Assembly (NCBI GenBank): GCA_018268255.1
Contig: JAFDWX010000001.1
Coordinates: 124,001-188,000 of the forward strand
DNA: 64,000 bases
From: Armatimonadota bacterium
Lineage (GTDB): Bacteria; Armatimonadota; Fimbriimonadia; Fimbriimonadales; Fimbriimonadaceae
Reading direction: 5' to 3'
The first letter of the stretch is position 1, and every line of letters begins with the position of its first letter. Shown in pieces: positions 16,167 through 25,926 of this stretch. Position numbers and translations under genes: made by a program. A model generated the notes under the pieces. The model was not told where the DNA came from, made no database searches, and saw only the letters and a program-made list of their open reading frames with translations.

Positions 16167-17489
16167 ATGGTACAGCAAAGTCAATCCGCACCCTATGTCC
16201 AAACGGGCCAAAGGCCTCAATTTGTATCCGCTCGCGAGGCAGTCAGCCACATCAAATCCGGTGACCGCGTGTTTATCCACGGCATGGCCGCGTTTCCGCA
16301 AACCCTTGTGGATGCGATGGTTGAGCGCGCCGATGAACTCCGTGCTGTTGAACTCATCCACCTCCACGTTGAAGGTCGAGCCGCGTACACCAACTCGGAA
16401 TACAAAGACAGCTTCTTCCTCAATAACCTCTTTATCGGCGGTTCGGCCCGCAAAGCGGTCGATGAGGGTCGAGCCGACTACATTCCCGTCTTCCTCAGCG
16501 AAATTCCGCTCATGTTCCGTCGCCGCGTTCTACCGCTCAATGTGGCGATGGTTACGGTTTCACCGCCAGATCGGCACGGCTATTGCTCGATGGGTGTCTC
16601 GGTCGACGCATCGTTAGCGGCTGTGCAGTCCGCCGATGTCGTAATCGCGCAGGTTAACCCCTACATGCCTCGTGTGATGGGTGACGGCAACATCCACCTT
16701 TCGAGGTTCGCAGCCTTGTGCGAAGTTGAGGAGCCTCTCATCGAGCACATCGGAGGTGCTCCCACGGACGAGGAAGCGAAAATCGGTGCCAAAGTCGCAG
16801 AACTGGTCGAAGATGGCTCTTGTCTTCAGATGGGCATCGGTGCCATTCCCAATGCGGTCTTGGCATCCCTTACCAACCACAAACGACTGGGCATCCATAC
16901 GGAGATGTTCAGCGACGGCGTGGTACCTCTGGTTGAAAAGGGTGTTATCACGGGCGAGGAAAAGAAGATCCACCCACGCAAAATTATTGCGGGATTTGTT
17001 AGCGGCTCCCGAGTCCTTTACGATTTTGTCCACGAAAACCCGCTTGTCAATCTGCTAGACATCACGTATGTCAACGACACAAGCGTCATTCGCAAACTTA
17101 GCAAGATGGTTTCCATCAACAGTGCGATCGAGGTCGATCTCACTGGTCAAGTTTGTGCGGATTCTATTGGCACACGAATGTTCAGCGGCGTTGGTGGCCA
17201 GATGGACTTCGTCCGCGGTGCCAGCCTCAGCGAAGGCGGCAAACCGATCATCGCAATTTCAAGTCGAACTTCCAAAGGTGTAAGTCGCATCGTCCCCATG
17301 CTCAAACCGGGCGCAGGAGTTGTGACCACCCGCGCTCATATGCACTACGTGGTCACCGAATTTGGCATTGCCGATCTCTACGGCAAGAACCTGCGCCAGC
17401 GTGCCACGGCGCTCATCAGCATCGCCCACCCCGACGATCGGGAAGATCTGGAACGGGCGGCCTTTGAACGATTCAAACGGAGCGAATAA
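16167..17489 (+). CDS. Acetyl-CoA hydrolase/transferase family CoA-transferase (likely propionyl-CoA:succinate type)
   Basis: Exchanges CoA between acyl-CoA and a carboxylate through a glutamyl-CoA intermediate. The catalytic Glu is expected at residue 246 in LGIHTEMFSDGVV, and the GGQMDFVRGA and PPDRHGYCSMG motifs fit the family. At 440 aa it is closer in length to 4-hydroxybutyrate or butyryl-CoA:acetate CoA-transferases than to the roughly 500-aa Cat1 propionyl-CoA:succinate enzymes. Operon context nevertheless points to propionyl-CoA + succinate giving propionate + succinyl-CoA, closing the Wood-Werkman cycle. The ATG at 16167 follows GAAAGAG; a TTG at 16152 is the alternative. The stop abuts the 12S start. 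Confidence 0.88.
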   Translation: MVQQSQSAPYVQTGQRPQFVSAREAVSHIKSGDRVFIHGMAAFPQTLVDAMVERADELRAVELIHLHVEGRAAYTNSEYKDSFFLNNLFIGGSARKAVDEGRADYIPVFLSEIPLMFRRRVLPLNVAMVTVSPPDRHGYCSMGVSVDASLAAVQSADVVIAQVNPYMPRVMGDGNIHLSRFAALCEVEEPLIEHIGGAPTDEEAKIGAKVAELVEDGSCLQMGIGAIPNAVLASLTNHKRLGIHTEMFSDGVVPLVEKGVITGEEKKIHPRKIIAGFVSGSRVLYDFVHENPLVNLLDITYVNDTSVIRKLSKMVSINSAIEVDLTGQVCADSIGTRMFSGVGGQMDFVRGASLSEGGKPIIAISSRTSKGVSRIVPMLKPGAGVVTTRAHMHYVVTEFGIADLYGKNLRQRATALISIAHPDDREDLERAAFERFKRSE

Positions 17490-19043
17490 ATGCCCACTAT
17501 TACCAACGTCGACAAAATCACGGAACTCAGAAAGCGAACGGAAGAGCTTCATCTGGGCGGCGGTAAGGACCGCATCGAAAAGCAGCATGCGCAGGGCAAG
17601 CTCTCCGCGCGGGAGCGAATTGACCAATTCTGCGACCGCAATACATTCTTGGAATTCTCCGCTTTCGCAGAGCATCGGTGCACCCTTTTTGGCATGGCCG
17701 GCAAGCCTGCCCCAGCTGATGGCGTAGTCACCGGCTCAGGTCGAGTGGATGGACGATTTGTCCATATGGCAAGCCAAGACTTCACCGTTTTTGGTGGATC
17801 GGCAGGCGAGGTCCATTGCGACAAAGTTGTCGAGGCCATGAACTCGGCTCTCAAAACAGGCACGCCGTTCGTGTTCATGAACGACTCCGGAGGAGCCCGA
17901 ATCCAGGAAGGAGTCGATTCTCTCAGCGGGTACGCCAAGGTCTTCTATGCTAACACGGAGCTTAGCGGCGTCGTGCCGCAGATTTCCATGATCTGCGGAC
18001 CGTGCGCTGGTGGCGCAGCCTATTCCCCAGCTCTTACAGACTTCATCATCCAGACTCGACAAGCTCAGATGTTCATCACGGGGCCGTCGGTCATAAAGCA
18101 GGTCACGGGCGAGGTTGTCTCGGCAGAAGAACTCGGCGGCGCAGAAGCGCAGATGCACTATTCGGGCGTGGTCCACTTTATCGCCGAGGATGATGAACAT
18201 GCGATCGGAGTCTGCAGGCGACTCCTGAGTTTCCTTCCCTCCAACAACTTGGAAGATCCTCCGATGCTTCCAGGCGAGTATTCGCTTGAGCCCGAGCCTT
18301 CGCTCAACGAATTGATCCCAGACGATCCCAAGAAGCCCTACGACGTCCGAGATGCCATTTCGAAAGTTGTCGACTTTGGCGACTTCATGGAAGTCCAAGA
18401 GACTTTTGCTGAAAACATCGTGGTTGGCTTCGGTCGTCTCGCTGGACGAACCATCGGTGTCCTGGCCAACCAGCCCAAGTTCTTCGCGGGTGTTCTGGAC
18501 ATCAACTCAAGCGACAAAGCCGCGCGATTTATCCGGTTCTGCAACGCGTTCAACATCCCCTTGGTCACCTTCGTGGACACCCCGGGATTCCTTCCGGGCG
18601 TTAGCCAAGAATACGGTGGCATCATTCGCCACGGCGCCAAGATGCTCTTTGCGTACTCGGCAGCAACCGTCCCCAAACTTACGGTCATCATGCGCAAAGC
18701 CTATGGCGGAGCCTATGTTGCCATGTGCAGCCGCGAGCTCGGAGCCGATCGGGTCTTTGCCTGGCCGACAGCCGAAATCGCCGTGATGGGTGCAGAAGGC
18801 GCAGCCGAAATCGTGTTCAAACGCGAAATTGAACAGGCTGAAGACAAAGCTGCGGCTCGAGCTAACTTCACCAAGCAGTACCGCGATACGTTTTCCACTC
18901 CATATGTGGCCGGTGCACGCCGACTCGTCGATAACATCATTGAACCCAGCCAGACCCGGCTGCTCTTGGCTCAGGCACTCGAAAGCCTCGTGACCAAACG
19001 TGAGCTTCGTCCTTCGAAGAAACACGGTCTGATGCCGCTGTAA
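17490..19043 (+). CDS. Methylmalonyl-CoA carboxyltransferase 12S subunit (MmdA/PccB family)
   Basis: Takes the carboxyl group from (S)-methylmalonyl-CoA onto biotin, releasing propionyl-CoA. This double-crotonase carboxyltransferase (517 aa) has both oxyanion-hole/acyl-CoA regions: FMNDSGGARIQEGVDSL with GPCAGGAAYSPALTDFI in the N-half, and VDTPGFLPGVSQEYGG with MRKAYGGAYVAMCSRELGAD in the C-half. The ATG follows directly on the previous stop. By sequence alone it could serve propionyl-CoA carboxylase or Na+-pumping methylmalonyl-CoA decarboxylase; the 5S subunit in the operon, and the absence of biotin carboxylase and a membrane subunit, favour the transcarboxylase. Confidence 0.92.
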   Translation: MPTITNVDKITELRKRTEELHLGGGKDRIEKQHAQGKLSARERIDQFCDRNTFLEFSAFAEHRCTLFGMAGKPAPADGVVTGSGRVDGRFVHMASQDFTVFGGSAGEVHCDKVVEAMNSALKTGTPFVFMNDSGGARIQEGVDSLSGYAKVFYANTELSGVVPQISMICGPCAGGAAYSPALTDFIIQTRQAQMFITGPSVIKQVTGEVVSAEELGGAEAQMHYSGVVHFIAEDDEHAIGVCRRLLSFLPSNNLEDPPMLPGEYSLEPEPSLNELIPDDPKKPYDVRDAISKVVDFGDFMEVQETFAENIVVGFGRLAGRTIGVLANQPKFFAGVLDINSSDKAARFIRFCNAFNIPLVTFVDTPGFLPGVSQEYGGIIRHGAKMLFAYSAATVPKLTVIMRKAYGGAYVAMCSRELGADRVFAWPTAEIAVMGAEGAAEIVFKREIEQAEDKAAARANFTKQYRDTFSTPYVAGARRLVDNIIEPSQTRLLLAQALESLVTKRELRPSKKHGLMPL

Positions 19044-19059
19044 GGAGCATGAATCTGCA

Positions 19060-19455
19060 ATGAAACTAAAGATTTCTATCGATAACAAAAGCTACGAGGT
19101 TGATGTGGAGGTTGCGGAAACCGAATCTCCAACCGCAGTGAGATATGTGACTTCAGGAGGCGGACGAACGGCTGGCCCTGCCGCGCCCACACCGAGTTCC
19201 AACGGATCTGGTGGCGGAGAAGGCAAACAGCCGGCAGATGAGGCTAAGGCGTGCCGAAGTCCTCTCGCGGGAGTGGTTTCTGAAGTGAGCGTCGCGGTGG
19301 GAGACAGCGTTGAGCTGGACCAGTCGGTGCTAGTTCTGGAAGCCATGAAGATGTTCACCACCATCACCTCTCCCGTCAGCGGAAAGGTCATGTCCATCGA
19401 GGTCGCAGTGGGGGACTCCGTCAAACAGGGTCAGCTGTTGATTGAGTTTGAATGA
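19060..19455 (+). CDS. Transcarboxylase 1.3S biotin carrier subunit
   Basis: Shuttles carboxyl groups between the 12S and 5S subunits on a biotinylated lysine. The C-terminal biotinyl domain (about residues 64-131) has CRSPLAGVVSEVSVAVGD and VLEAMKM with Lys97 as the expected biotin site. The N-terminal strand KLKISIDNKSYEVDVEV and the Gly/Pro/Ala-rich linker (about 33-60) match the layout of 1.3S and OadA-type carriers. Its 131 aa are close to the propionibacterial 1.3S. It lies 16 bases after 12S, with AAGGAGC just downstream of that gene's stop as its ribosome binding site. Confidence 0.9.
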   Translation: MKLKISIDNKSYEVDVEVAETESPTAVRYVTSGGGRTAGPAAPTPSSNGSGGGEGKQPADEAKACRSPLAGVVSEVSVAVGDSVELDQSVLVLEAMKMFTTITSPVSGKVMSIEVAVGDSVKQGQLLIEFE

Positions 19456-19464
19456 GGTAGCGCA

Positions 19465-19941
19465 ATGGCAACCAAAGTCGATTCAAAAGTCGGCGTGAGT
19501 CTCATCGACCACGTCGCGATTGCAGTGCCACAAGGTCAGCTCGATGCGCACGTCGCGTTGTATGAACGCATAGGCTTTCGCGAAATCCACCGAGAGGAAG
19601 TCTATGGTGGAGACCAAGTTCGAGAAGTGCTGCTCCAAGTCGGAGACAGCGGAAACTTGATCCAGCTACTAGAGCCACTGTCGGCAGATTCGCCGGTTGC
19701 AAAACAGGTTGAAAAGCAAGGTGGCCGTCCCGGCATGGCCCACGTCGCGTTCCGTGTTGAGAACATCCAAGAGACGTTCGATGCATTGAAGTCAGACGGA
19801 TTCCAGATCATCGATCCTGCGCCAAGAGCAGGATCGCGCGGAACCACCGTCTTCTTTATGCACCCAAAGAGCCATTCGACAGACGGAGCACTCGGAGTGT
19901 TGTACGAATTCGTCCAGGAAAACGATCATGAAACTACTTGA
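19465..19941 (+). CDS. mce: Methylmalonyl-CoA epimerase
   Basis: Interconverts (R)- and (S)-methylmalonyl-CoA, linking the mutase (R isomer) to the transcarboxylase (S isomer). A VOC-fold metalloenzyme of 158 aa with metal ligands in the expected places: His in LIDHVAIAV, Gln in NLIQLLEP, His in MAHVAFRV and Glu in VLYEFVQ. It starts 9 bases after the 1.3S gene, and its 3' end overlaps the mutA start by 14 bases, so translation is probably coupled. Confidence 0.93.
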   Translation: MATKVDSKVGVSLIDHVAIAVPQGQLDAHVALYERIGFREIHREEVYGGDQVREVLLQVGDSGNLIQLLEPLSADSPVAKQVEKQGGRPGMAHVAFRVENIQETFDALKSDGFQIIDPAPRAGSRGTTVFFMHPKSHSTDGALGVLYEFVQENDHETT

Positions 19942-21856
19942 GGAATTTCCGCCGATCTCTACCCAGGAGTGGATGTCGGTGGTCGAGAAGGACCTCAAAG
20001 GTCAGGATTTTGAGAAGAAGCTCCTCAAAAAATCGCTTGACGGAGTGATCCTCAAGCCATTTTATCGAGCCGAAGATCTGCCGTCCAATCTGGCAGAGTT
20101 GGATCACCGCGGTGCGCGGCAATGGAACATGCGCGAAGAAATTCGCGATACCGAGATCGCATCTGCGAACGAACATGCTCTGCGCGCATTGGAGCGCGGT
20201 CCCGAAGAGCTGGCATTCTATACCTTTCCCATTGGTCCCCCAGTGCGAACGGCGGAGGATATGCGCAACCTCCTCATCGATATCTACATCGATGCTCTGC
20301 CGATCCACTTTTTGTGCGGTCCTCTTGCCTCTGCCACTTTCGGCCTCTTTGCCAACGAAGTCCGCGAGCGGAACATGAACCCAGCGTCCATTCGCGGGTC
20401 TGTGGATTTAGATCCGATCACCGACCGATGTGCAGGCTGGACGAAAGCTCATCTGGACTCATGGAAAAAGGAATTCCTGCTTCGGGTCAAAGAGTTTGAT
20501 AGCGAGCTTCCCAACTTCGGCACGTGGGTCGTCCGGGGAGCGTTGTTCGAGAAGGCCGGAGCAAGTTTGGTTCAGGAGCTGTCCTACTCCTTGGCTCTGT
20601 TCGCCGACTACCTAGCCGCGGCATCCGAGGAGTTTGAACCCGAAAAACTGGCCCATCTTGTCGGACGTTCGGAGATTCGACTCGGGGTGGGGACGCACTA
20701 TTTCCTGGAGATCGCCAAACTCCGAGCGATCCGAGTTCTCATTGCTCGGGTCATGGAAGCGGCGGGAATAGCGGGGCACGGTCCAAAGATCCATGCCGTG
20801 ACCACCAGCAGCAACAAAACGCTGTACGATCCGCACAACAACCTTTTGCGCGGCACGATCGAAGCGATGGCAGCGGCGATTGCCGGGGCCGATTCGCTCA
20901 CCGTGGCCGCTTATGACCAAGGCTATCACTCGCCCGACGAATTTAGTGTCCACCTCGCCCGCAACACGGAGACGCTCCTCAAAGAAGAAGCGCATCTCGG
21001 CAAAGTTGCCGACCCGTTAGCGGGCAGTTACACTGTCGAGAGACTCACCGCCGACTTAGTCGACCTTGCGTGGGAGTCGTTCCTGGTGATCGAGGATCAA
21101 GGCGGATTTGTTGAATCTTGGCGCGACGGACTGATCGGCAGCCAACTTCAGGTCATTCGCACCAAGCGAAACCTGCTCCTCAGCCAACGGCGACGAACTA
21201 TCGTCGGTACCACCGTCTATCCCAACACCCAAGAAACTCGACTCGATCAGGTCCAGCCTGCGCCTAGAAGTACGAAGCTCAGGGACTTGAGCGAAACGGA
21301 CCTACTTCAACTCAGCAAAGTCGAGTCGTTGGCCGACCTGCTGACCGATGAACCACTCGATTCGACTCCACTGGACTCCTATCGCCCGAGTTGGCCGTTC
21401 GAGCACCTCCGGCTTCGAGTGGAGCGGCACGCGGCGAAGGGCGGAAAACGGCCCAAGATTCTCCTCGCAAAATTGGGCGACCTGAAGATGCGCCAAGCCC
21501 GAGCCGCATTTTGCGGCGGCTTCTTCGGAGCCGGTGGCTACGAGATCATCGAAGAGAACTTCGACGCACTCAGCCAAGCAGCGATGAAGGCCATGGAACT
21601 CAATGCCGACGCGCTCGTTTTGTGTAGCTCTGATTCGGAGTATCAGGAGTTTTTAAAACCACTATCACTTTCGATACCAATCCTGATCGCAGGTAATCCG
21701 GTTGAAAGTCTCGAAGAACTGAAAGCCGCAGGAGCCAAGGACTTCATCCACGTCAAGCTCGAAATGCTCGAAACCCTCCATCGATACCACGAAATGTTCG
21801 GTGTGCCAGAAATTCCACTGGACGAGCCGCTCAATCCGAAGGCGGTGAAATCATGA
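19928..21856 (+). CDS. mutA: Methylmalonyl-CoA mutase small (beta) subunit
   Basis: Non-catalytic partner of MutB. The N-terminal TIM-barrel-like domain (about residues 50-470) is related to MutB but lacks its substrate-binding residues. The C-terminal cobalamin-like domain (about 500-630) has lost the DxHxxG cobalt-ligand motif ([14 protein letters not shown] instead), as is normal for small subunits. Its 642 aa are typical. The start lies inside the epimerase gene (14-base overlap) and the end overlaps mutB by 4 bases, consistent with 1:1 synthesis of a heterodimer. Confidence 0.93.
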   Translation: MKLLEEFPPISTQEWMSVVEKDLKGQDFEKKLLKKSLDGVILKPFYRAEDLPSNLAELDHRGARQWNMREEIRDTEIASANEHALRALERGPEELAFYTFPIGPPVRTAEDMRNLLIDIYIDALPIHFLCGPLASATFGLFANEVRERNMNPASIRGSVDLDPITDRCAGWTKAHLDSWKKEFLLRVKEFDSELPNFGTWVVRGALFEKAGASLVQELSYSLALFADYLAAASEEFEPEKLAHLVGRSEIRLGVGTHYFLEIAKLRAIRVLIARVMEAAGIAGHGPKIHAVTTSSNKTLYDPHNNLLRGTIEAMAAAIAGADSLTVAAYDQGYHSPDEFSVHLARNTETLLKEEAHLGKVADPLAGSYTVERLTADLVDLAWESFLVIEDQGGFVESWRDGLIGSQLQVIRTKRNLLLSQRRRTIVGTTVYPNTQETRLDQVQPAPRSTKLRDLSETDLLQLSKVESLADLLTDEPLDSTPLDSYRPSWPFEHLRLRVERHAAKGGKRPKILLAKLGDLKMRQARAAFCGGFFGAGGYEIIEENFDALSQAAMKAMELNADALVLCSSDSEYQEFLKPLSLSIPILIAGNPVESLEELKAAGAKDFIHVKLEMLETLHRYHEMFGVPEIPLDEPLNPKAVKS

Positions 21857-23988
21857 GATTTAACTACCGTTCGATTCAGACTAGCTCTCCTGCGGAACCG
21901 ATGCCCAACCCATCGGCTTGGTCCACACCTGAGAACATCGATATCCAGGCTCGATATTCAGCAGACGATCTGCTCGAACTGGAGCATTTGGATTACGCAG
22001 CCGGATTGCCTCCGTACTTGCGAGGACCCTACTCCACGATGTACGCGATGCAGCCGTGGACAATCAGGCAATATGCCGGTTTTTCCACCGCAGAGGAAAG
22101 CAACGCGTTCTACCGCGCCAACCTCGCCATGGGCCAAAAAGGTCTGAGCGTCGCCTTTGACCTTCCGACCCACCGAGGTTACGACAGCGACCATGAGCGC
22201 GTAACCGGAGACGTCGGCAAGGCTGGAGTCGCTATTGATTCTGTCGAGGATATGAAGGTCCTTTTCGACCAAATTCCTCTAGACCAAATGAGCGTCTCCA
22301 TGACGATGAACGGAGCCGTTCTTCCGGTCATGGCGTTTTACATTGTCGCTGCAGAAGAGCAGGGTGTTTCACCCGACAAGCTCAGTGGGACCATCCAGAA
22401 CGACATTCTCAAAGAGTTCATGGTTCGCAATACTTACATCTATCCGCCGCAACCAAGCATGCGGATTATTGGAGATATATTTAAGTATTGCGCAGAAAAA
22501 ATGCCAAAATTCAACTGCATCAGTATCTCCGGATATCACATGCAGGAAGCAGGGGCAACAAGCGATCTGGAGCTCGCTTACACCCTGGCAGATGGACTGG
22601 AATACCTTCGTACCGGTATCCAAACCGGACTGAGCGTCGATGAATTCGCTCCCCGCATCAGCTTTTTCTGGGATATCGGCATGAACCACTTCATGGAAGT
22701 GGCTAAAATGCGCGCTGCCCGAGCTCTGTGGGCGAAGATCGTCAAGCAGTTCAATCCCAAAAACGCCAAGTCGATGGCGCTTCGCACTCACAGCCAAACC
22801 AGCGGGTGGAGTCTTACGGAGCAAGATCCGTACAACAACGTTATGCGCACGTGCGTCGAAGCCATGACAGCGGCCATCGGCCACACTCAGAGTCTGCACA
22901 CAAATGCTCTGGACGAAGCCATCGCACTGCCGACGGCATTCTCTGCGCGCATCGCTCGAAACACCCAGCTTGTGATTCAGGAAGAAACGGGCGTCTGCCA
23001 GTTCGTCGATCCCTACGCAGGATCCTACTACGTTGAGAGGTTGACCCATGATCTGATGCAGCGAGCCTGGTCGCTCATCCAAGAAGTCGAGGAACTCGGC
23101 GGGATGGCGAAGGCGATTGAGTCCGGTTTGCCAAAACAACGCATCGAAGAGGCTGCGGCTCGCAAGCAAGCGAGAATCGACTCGGGCAGAGACGTGATCG
23201 TAGGAATCAACCGGTTCCGGCTCGAACGAGAGGAACCCATTGAAGTTCTCAGCATCGACAACACCGCAGTTCGCGAAAAGCAGGTCCAGCGTCTCAAGGA
23301 TCTCAAGTCCAGTCGGGATGAGGCAAAGGTGCAGGAACTGCTGTCCAAAATCAAGGACTGCGCACAAACGGGCGACGGAAACCTCCTTGAGCTTAGTGTT
23401 CAAGCAGCCCGCGCTCGCGCCACGTTAGGTGAGATCTCCGAAGCCATGGTTAAGGTATTTGGACGCTATCAAGCAGTGGCCACAGCCTCTTCGGGAGTCT
23501 ATATCGCGGAGGCCGGAAAGACGAGTCAAATCGCGGAGGCTCGGGACCTCGCCGACAAGTTTGCGGAACTAGAAGGCCGGCGTCCGCGCATGCTGGTTGC
23601 CAAAATGGGCCAGGATGGTCACGATAGAGGCCAGAAGGCCGTTGCCACTGCCTTTGCCGATCTTGGCTGGGACGTGGACGTCGGACCTCTTTTCCAAACC
23701 CCGTCGGAAGTGGCGCAACAAGCGGCTGACAACGACGTCCATGTCGTTGGCGTGACCTCGCTTGCCGGAGGACACAACACACTCGTTCCCGAGTTGATCC
23801 AAGAGTTGGCAAAGATCGGCCGTGATGATATCCTTGTGGTCACGGGAGGGGTCATCCCCGCACAGGATTACCAGCATCTTTTCAACAGCGGTGTTGCGGC
23901 GGTGTTTGGCCCTGGCACAGTGCTTCCGGAGGCTGCAACCAAAATTCTGGATGCAATGATGAAGCAATTCGATCCTGTGCGTGCGTAA
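21853..23988 (+). CDS. mutB: Methylmalonyl-CoA mutase large (alpha) subunit
   Basis: Adenosylcobalamin-dependent isomerase converting succinyl-CoA and (R)-methylmalonyl-CoA. The TIM-barrel substrate domain (about residues 40-560) has [27 protein letters not shown] and the glutamate-mutase-like [13 protein letters not shown]. The C-terminal B12 domain (about 575-705) carries MGQDGHDRG with His590 as lower cobalt ligand, then [12 protein letters not shown] and GGVIPAQDY. Length 711 aa is normal. It is the last gene of the operon; the following gene starts 27 bases later with its own ribosome binding site. The chaperone MeaB is encoded far off at 49391. Confidence 0.97.
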   Translation: MRFNYRSIQTSSPAEPMPNPSAWSTPENIDIQARYSADDLLELEHLDYAAGLPPYLRGPYSTMYAMQPWTIRQYAGFSTAEESNAFYRANLAMGQKGLSVAFDLPTHRGYDSDHERVTGDVGKAGVAIDSVEDMKVLFDQIPLDQMSVSMTMNGAVLPVMAFYIVAAEEQGVSPDKLSGTIQNDILKEFMVRNTYIYPPQPSMRIIGDIFKYCAEKMPKFNCISISGYHMQEAGATSDLELAYTLADGLEYLRTGIQTGLSVDEFAPRISFFWDIGMNHFMEVAKMRAARALWAKIVKQFNPKNAKSMALRTHSQTSGWSLTEQDPYNNVMRTCVEAMTAAIGHTQSLHTNALDEAIALPTAFSARIARNTQLVIQEETGVCQFVDPYAGSYYVERLTHDLMQRAWSLIQEVEELGGMAKAIESGLPKQRIEEAAARKQARIDSGRDVIVGINRFRLEREEPIEVLSIDNTAVREKQVQRLKDLKSSRDEAKVQELLSKIKDCAQTGDGNLLELSVQAARARATLGEISEAMVKVFGRYQAVATASSGVYIAEAGKTSQIAEARDLADKFAELEGRRPRMLVAKMGQDGHDRGQKAVATAFADLGWDVDVGPLFQTPSEVAQQAADNDVHVVGVTSLAGGHNTLVPELIQELAKIGRDDILVVTGGVIPAQDYQHLFNSGVAAVFGPGTVLPEAATKILDAMMKQFDPVRA

Positions 23989-24015
23989 ACTCCCAGTAAA
24001 TCGGAGGTTTGCACC

Positions 24016-24531
24016 GTGGATCGCAAGGATCGAGTTGTATTAGCGCTCATCGCTGTTGGGTTTTTGTTGACACTGATTGAAGTGCGTTCGCTGCACATGG
24101 AAGTGGTGGAGCGACACTGGGAAGGTCGGATACCGATTGTTTACTCGGGTCTGGCCATCCTGGTGTCGTTCCTGGCTATGGCCAGGTCGAATACCGCACG
24201 AATGGTAGCTGGAATCTTCTTTCTCATCGGAATCCCAATAGGACTTTTTGGATTCTGGAAGCACACTGACGGCGATCTTTCTCGCACTTCAAGGCTGTTC
24301 ACCCAGTCCACAGTGACTGCCAATGCCCAAGAACGGGATGACGACGATGATGAGAGGGACCGTCGGCCGAATCCGGAGTTCCGACGCCGCCCTCGGCGCG
24401 GTGGAGGTGGTCCACCGCTTCTGGCTCCCATGGGCCTTTCTGGACTTGCTGCCATCGGGGCCGCCATTGTTATGATCCGACGGCGGGAAGAGGAAGAGGA
24501 CCTCACAACCCTGGATTCAAATAAGCCGTAG
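24016..24531 (+). CDS. Uncharacterised membrane protein
   Basis: Not recognised (171 aa). It has three predicted membrane helices in the N-terminal half (about residues 6-24, 41-58 and 64-84), then a loop with a run of Asp/Arg and Pro/Gly-rich basic sequence (RRRPRRGGGG), and a final helix (about 135-152) followed by RRREEEE. That last part resembles small C-terminal membrane anchors with a basic stop-transfer. The GTG start is supported by GGAGG 8-10 bases upstream. It lies 27 bases after mutB and may be transcribed with it, but nothing in it suggests a role in propionate metabolism. Confidence 0.7.
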   Translation: MDRKDRVVLALIAVGFLLTLIEVRSLHMEVVERHWEGRIPIVYSGLAILVSFLAMARSNTARMVAGIFFLIGIPIGLFGFWKHTDGDLSRTSRLFTQSTVTANAQERDDDDDERDRRPNPEFRRRPRRGGGGPPLLAPMGLSGLAAIGAAIVMIRRREEEEDLTTLDSNKP

Positions 24532-24553
24532 TAGTTTGGCAGGAGTTGAAAAA

Positions 24554-24817
24554 ATGCAATCTCATGGATGGGTTTGTGAGAAATGCGGTGAACCCAACAG
24601 CGGAGAAATGTGTGTCAAGTGTGGCGGGGCAACACCACTAGACGGACCTGATGTCGTCCGTGCTGGTTGGTTTGCCGCCTATCTCGGTCCATCGTCCAGC
24701 GGGAGACCTCCCAAGACCGCCCGCGTCGGAGCACGATTTGTCATGCTTTTATTTTTGTCCTTCCTGCTGTGGAGGCTTGGGGTCGTTGTTTTCCAGGCTT
24801 TCTCTCCCGTCAGGTAA
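24554..24817 (+). CDS. Zinc-ribbon membrane protein
   Basis: An 87-residue protein with an N-terminal zinc ribbon made of two knuckles (CEKC, about residues 8-11, and CVKC, about 20-23), as in zinc-ribbon domains of membrane and signalling proteins, and one transmembrane helix near the C-terminus (about 64-82). The ATG at 24554 has AGGAG 8 bases upstream; an in-frame upstream codon at 24536 is less likely. Function unknown. It lies 22 bases after the previous membrane gene and is followed by the promoter of the metallopeptidase. Confidence 0.72.
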   Translation: MQSHGWVCEKCGEPNSGEMCVKCGGATPLDGPDVVRAGWFAAYLGPSSSGRPPKTARVGARFVMLLFLSFLLWRLGVVVFQAFSPVR

Positions 24818-24824
24818 TTCAGCC

Positions 24825-24851
24825 TTGACTTCGAAGCTGGACTAGTATAAT
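24825..24851 (+). promoter_or_regulatory. Promoter of the metallopeptidase gene, leaderless start
   Basis: TTGACT (24825-24830) and a consensus -10 TATAAT (24846-24851) are 15 bases apart. The ATG begins 6 bases after the -10 box at 24858, leaving no room for a ribosome binding site. Confidence 0.6.
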
Positions 24852-24857
24852 TTCGCC

Positions 24858-25718
24858 ATGCGCTGGAAAGGTCGGGAAGAAAGCACAAATATCGAGGACA
24901 TTCGCGGGCAGGGGTTTTCTGGCGGCAAGACCGCTGGGGTTGGGGGCTTAGGCCTTCTAGTGATCTTGGCCATCGCGTACTTTACCGGCACCGATCCTCG
25001 GCAACTCATCGGTGCTGTTGAGCAGCAATCAGGCAAGGCTCAGGGTCAGGCTGGATCATACACTCCGACAGCTGAAGAGCAAGAACTCAAGGAATTTACA
25101 GCAGTCACTCTTCGCGATACAGAGGTCGTATGGACAAAGCTCTTCCAAGATTTGGGAAGAACCTACGAACCCCCGACCCTCGTTCTGTTTTCCGGCCAGG
25201 TCCAGAGCGCCTGCGGCTATGCCTCGGCAGCTTCAGGGCCATTTTACTGCGGAGGCGACCGAAAGCTCTTTATCGACCTGAGCTTCTACGATGAGATGAA
25301 GCAGAAGCTCGGTGCTCGGGGCGACTTTGCCCAAGCGTATGTGGTCGCTCACGAGGTGGGCCACCACGTCCAAAACCAACTGGGGACCTTGGACAAAGTT
25401 CACGGAATGCAGGAGCGGCTCAGCGAGGCGGAGTACAACGCTCTGTCTGTTCGCTTGGAACTTCAGGCAGACTATTACGCTGGAGTTTGGGCGCATCACG
25501 CCCAGCAGATGGCTGGAATCGACCAGGGCGACGTTGAGGAAGCCATCGAGGCGGCCAACGCGATCGGTGACGATACGCTCCAAAAGAAGTCCCAGGGATA
25601 CGTCGTTCCGGACGCATTTACCCACGGTACTTCAGCTCAGCGCGTTCGCTGGTTTATGAAAGGTTTTGAGAGCGGCGAGGTCCGCGGCGGCGACACCTTT
25701 AACGCCCGAAGCTTGTGA
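24858..25718 (+). CDS. Neutral zinc metallopeptidase, YpfJ family
   Basis: Predicted membrane-anchored zinc protease of unknown substrate. Residues 1-25 are cytoplasmic and basic; one transmembrane helix follows (about 32-50), and the peptidase domain is extracytoplasmic. The zinc motif HEVGHH (165-170) is clear, with the downstream LELQADYYAGVWAHH segment that supplies the third ligand. The family-typical FSGQVQSACGYASAASGPFYC and the C-terminal THGTSAQRVRWFMKGFESG are present. Its 286 aa are standard. The gene has a strong promoter but no leader. Confidence 0.93.
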   Translation: MRWKGREESTNIEDIRGQGFSGGKTAGVGGLGLLVILAIAYFTGTDPRQLIGAVEQQSGKAQGQAGSYTPTAEEQELKEFTAVTLRDTEVVWTKLFQDLGRTYEPPTLVLFSGQVQSACGYASAASGPFYCGGDRKLFIDLSFYDEMKQKLGARGDFAQAYVVAHEVGHHVQNQLGTLDKVHGMQERLSEAEYNALSVRLELQADYYAGVWAHHAQQMAGIDQGDVEEAIEAANAIGDDTLQKKSQGYVVPDAFTHGTSAQRVRWFMKGFESGEVRGGDTFNARSL

Positions 25719-25827
25719 TGTCCTGGTTAGCACTATAGAGATTGGACGAATCGGCTGACCGTGCTCGGACGGCTGATGGACGCTTGAATAGAGCCGTTCG
25801 TAGCCGCAATACGGAAATAAAGGCTTC

Positions 25828-25861
25828 CCCCCTCAGCGCGCGCTGAGAGCTTGTGAGGGGG
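25828..25861 (+). repeat. Overlapping alternative hairpins between metallopeptidase and lysine dehydrogenase-like genes
   Basis: CTCAGCGC/GCGCTGAG (25832-25847) is a perfect 16-bp palindrome. CCCCCTCA (25828-25835) can instead pair with TGAGGGGG (25854-25861). The two structures share CTCA and exclude each other. They could terminate the metallopeptidase transcript or act as a switch. The rest of the 269-base gap holds the promoter at 25927 and nothing else recognisable. Confidence 0.45.
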
Positions 25862-25926
25862 ACTTTGCGACTCCTCACTTCATTTGGTGCGGGGGACCTC
25901 CAAAGACTGGATGCCGGCCTCACGGG

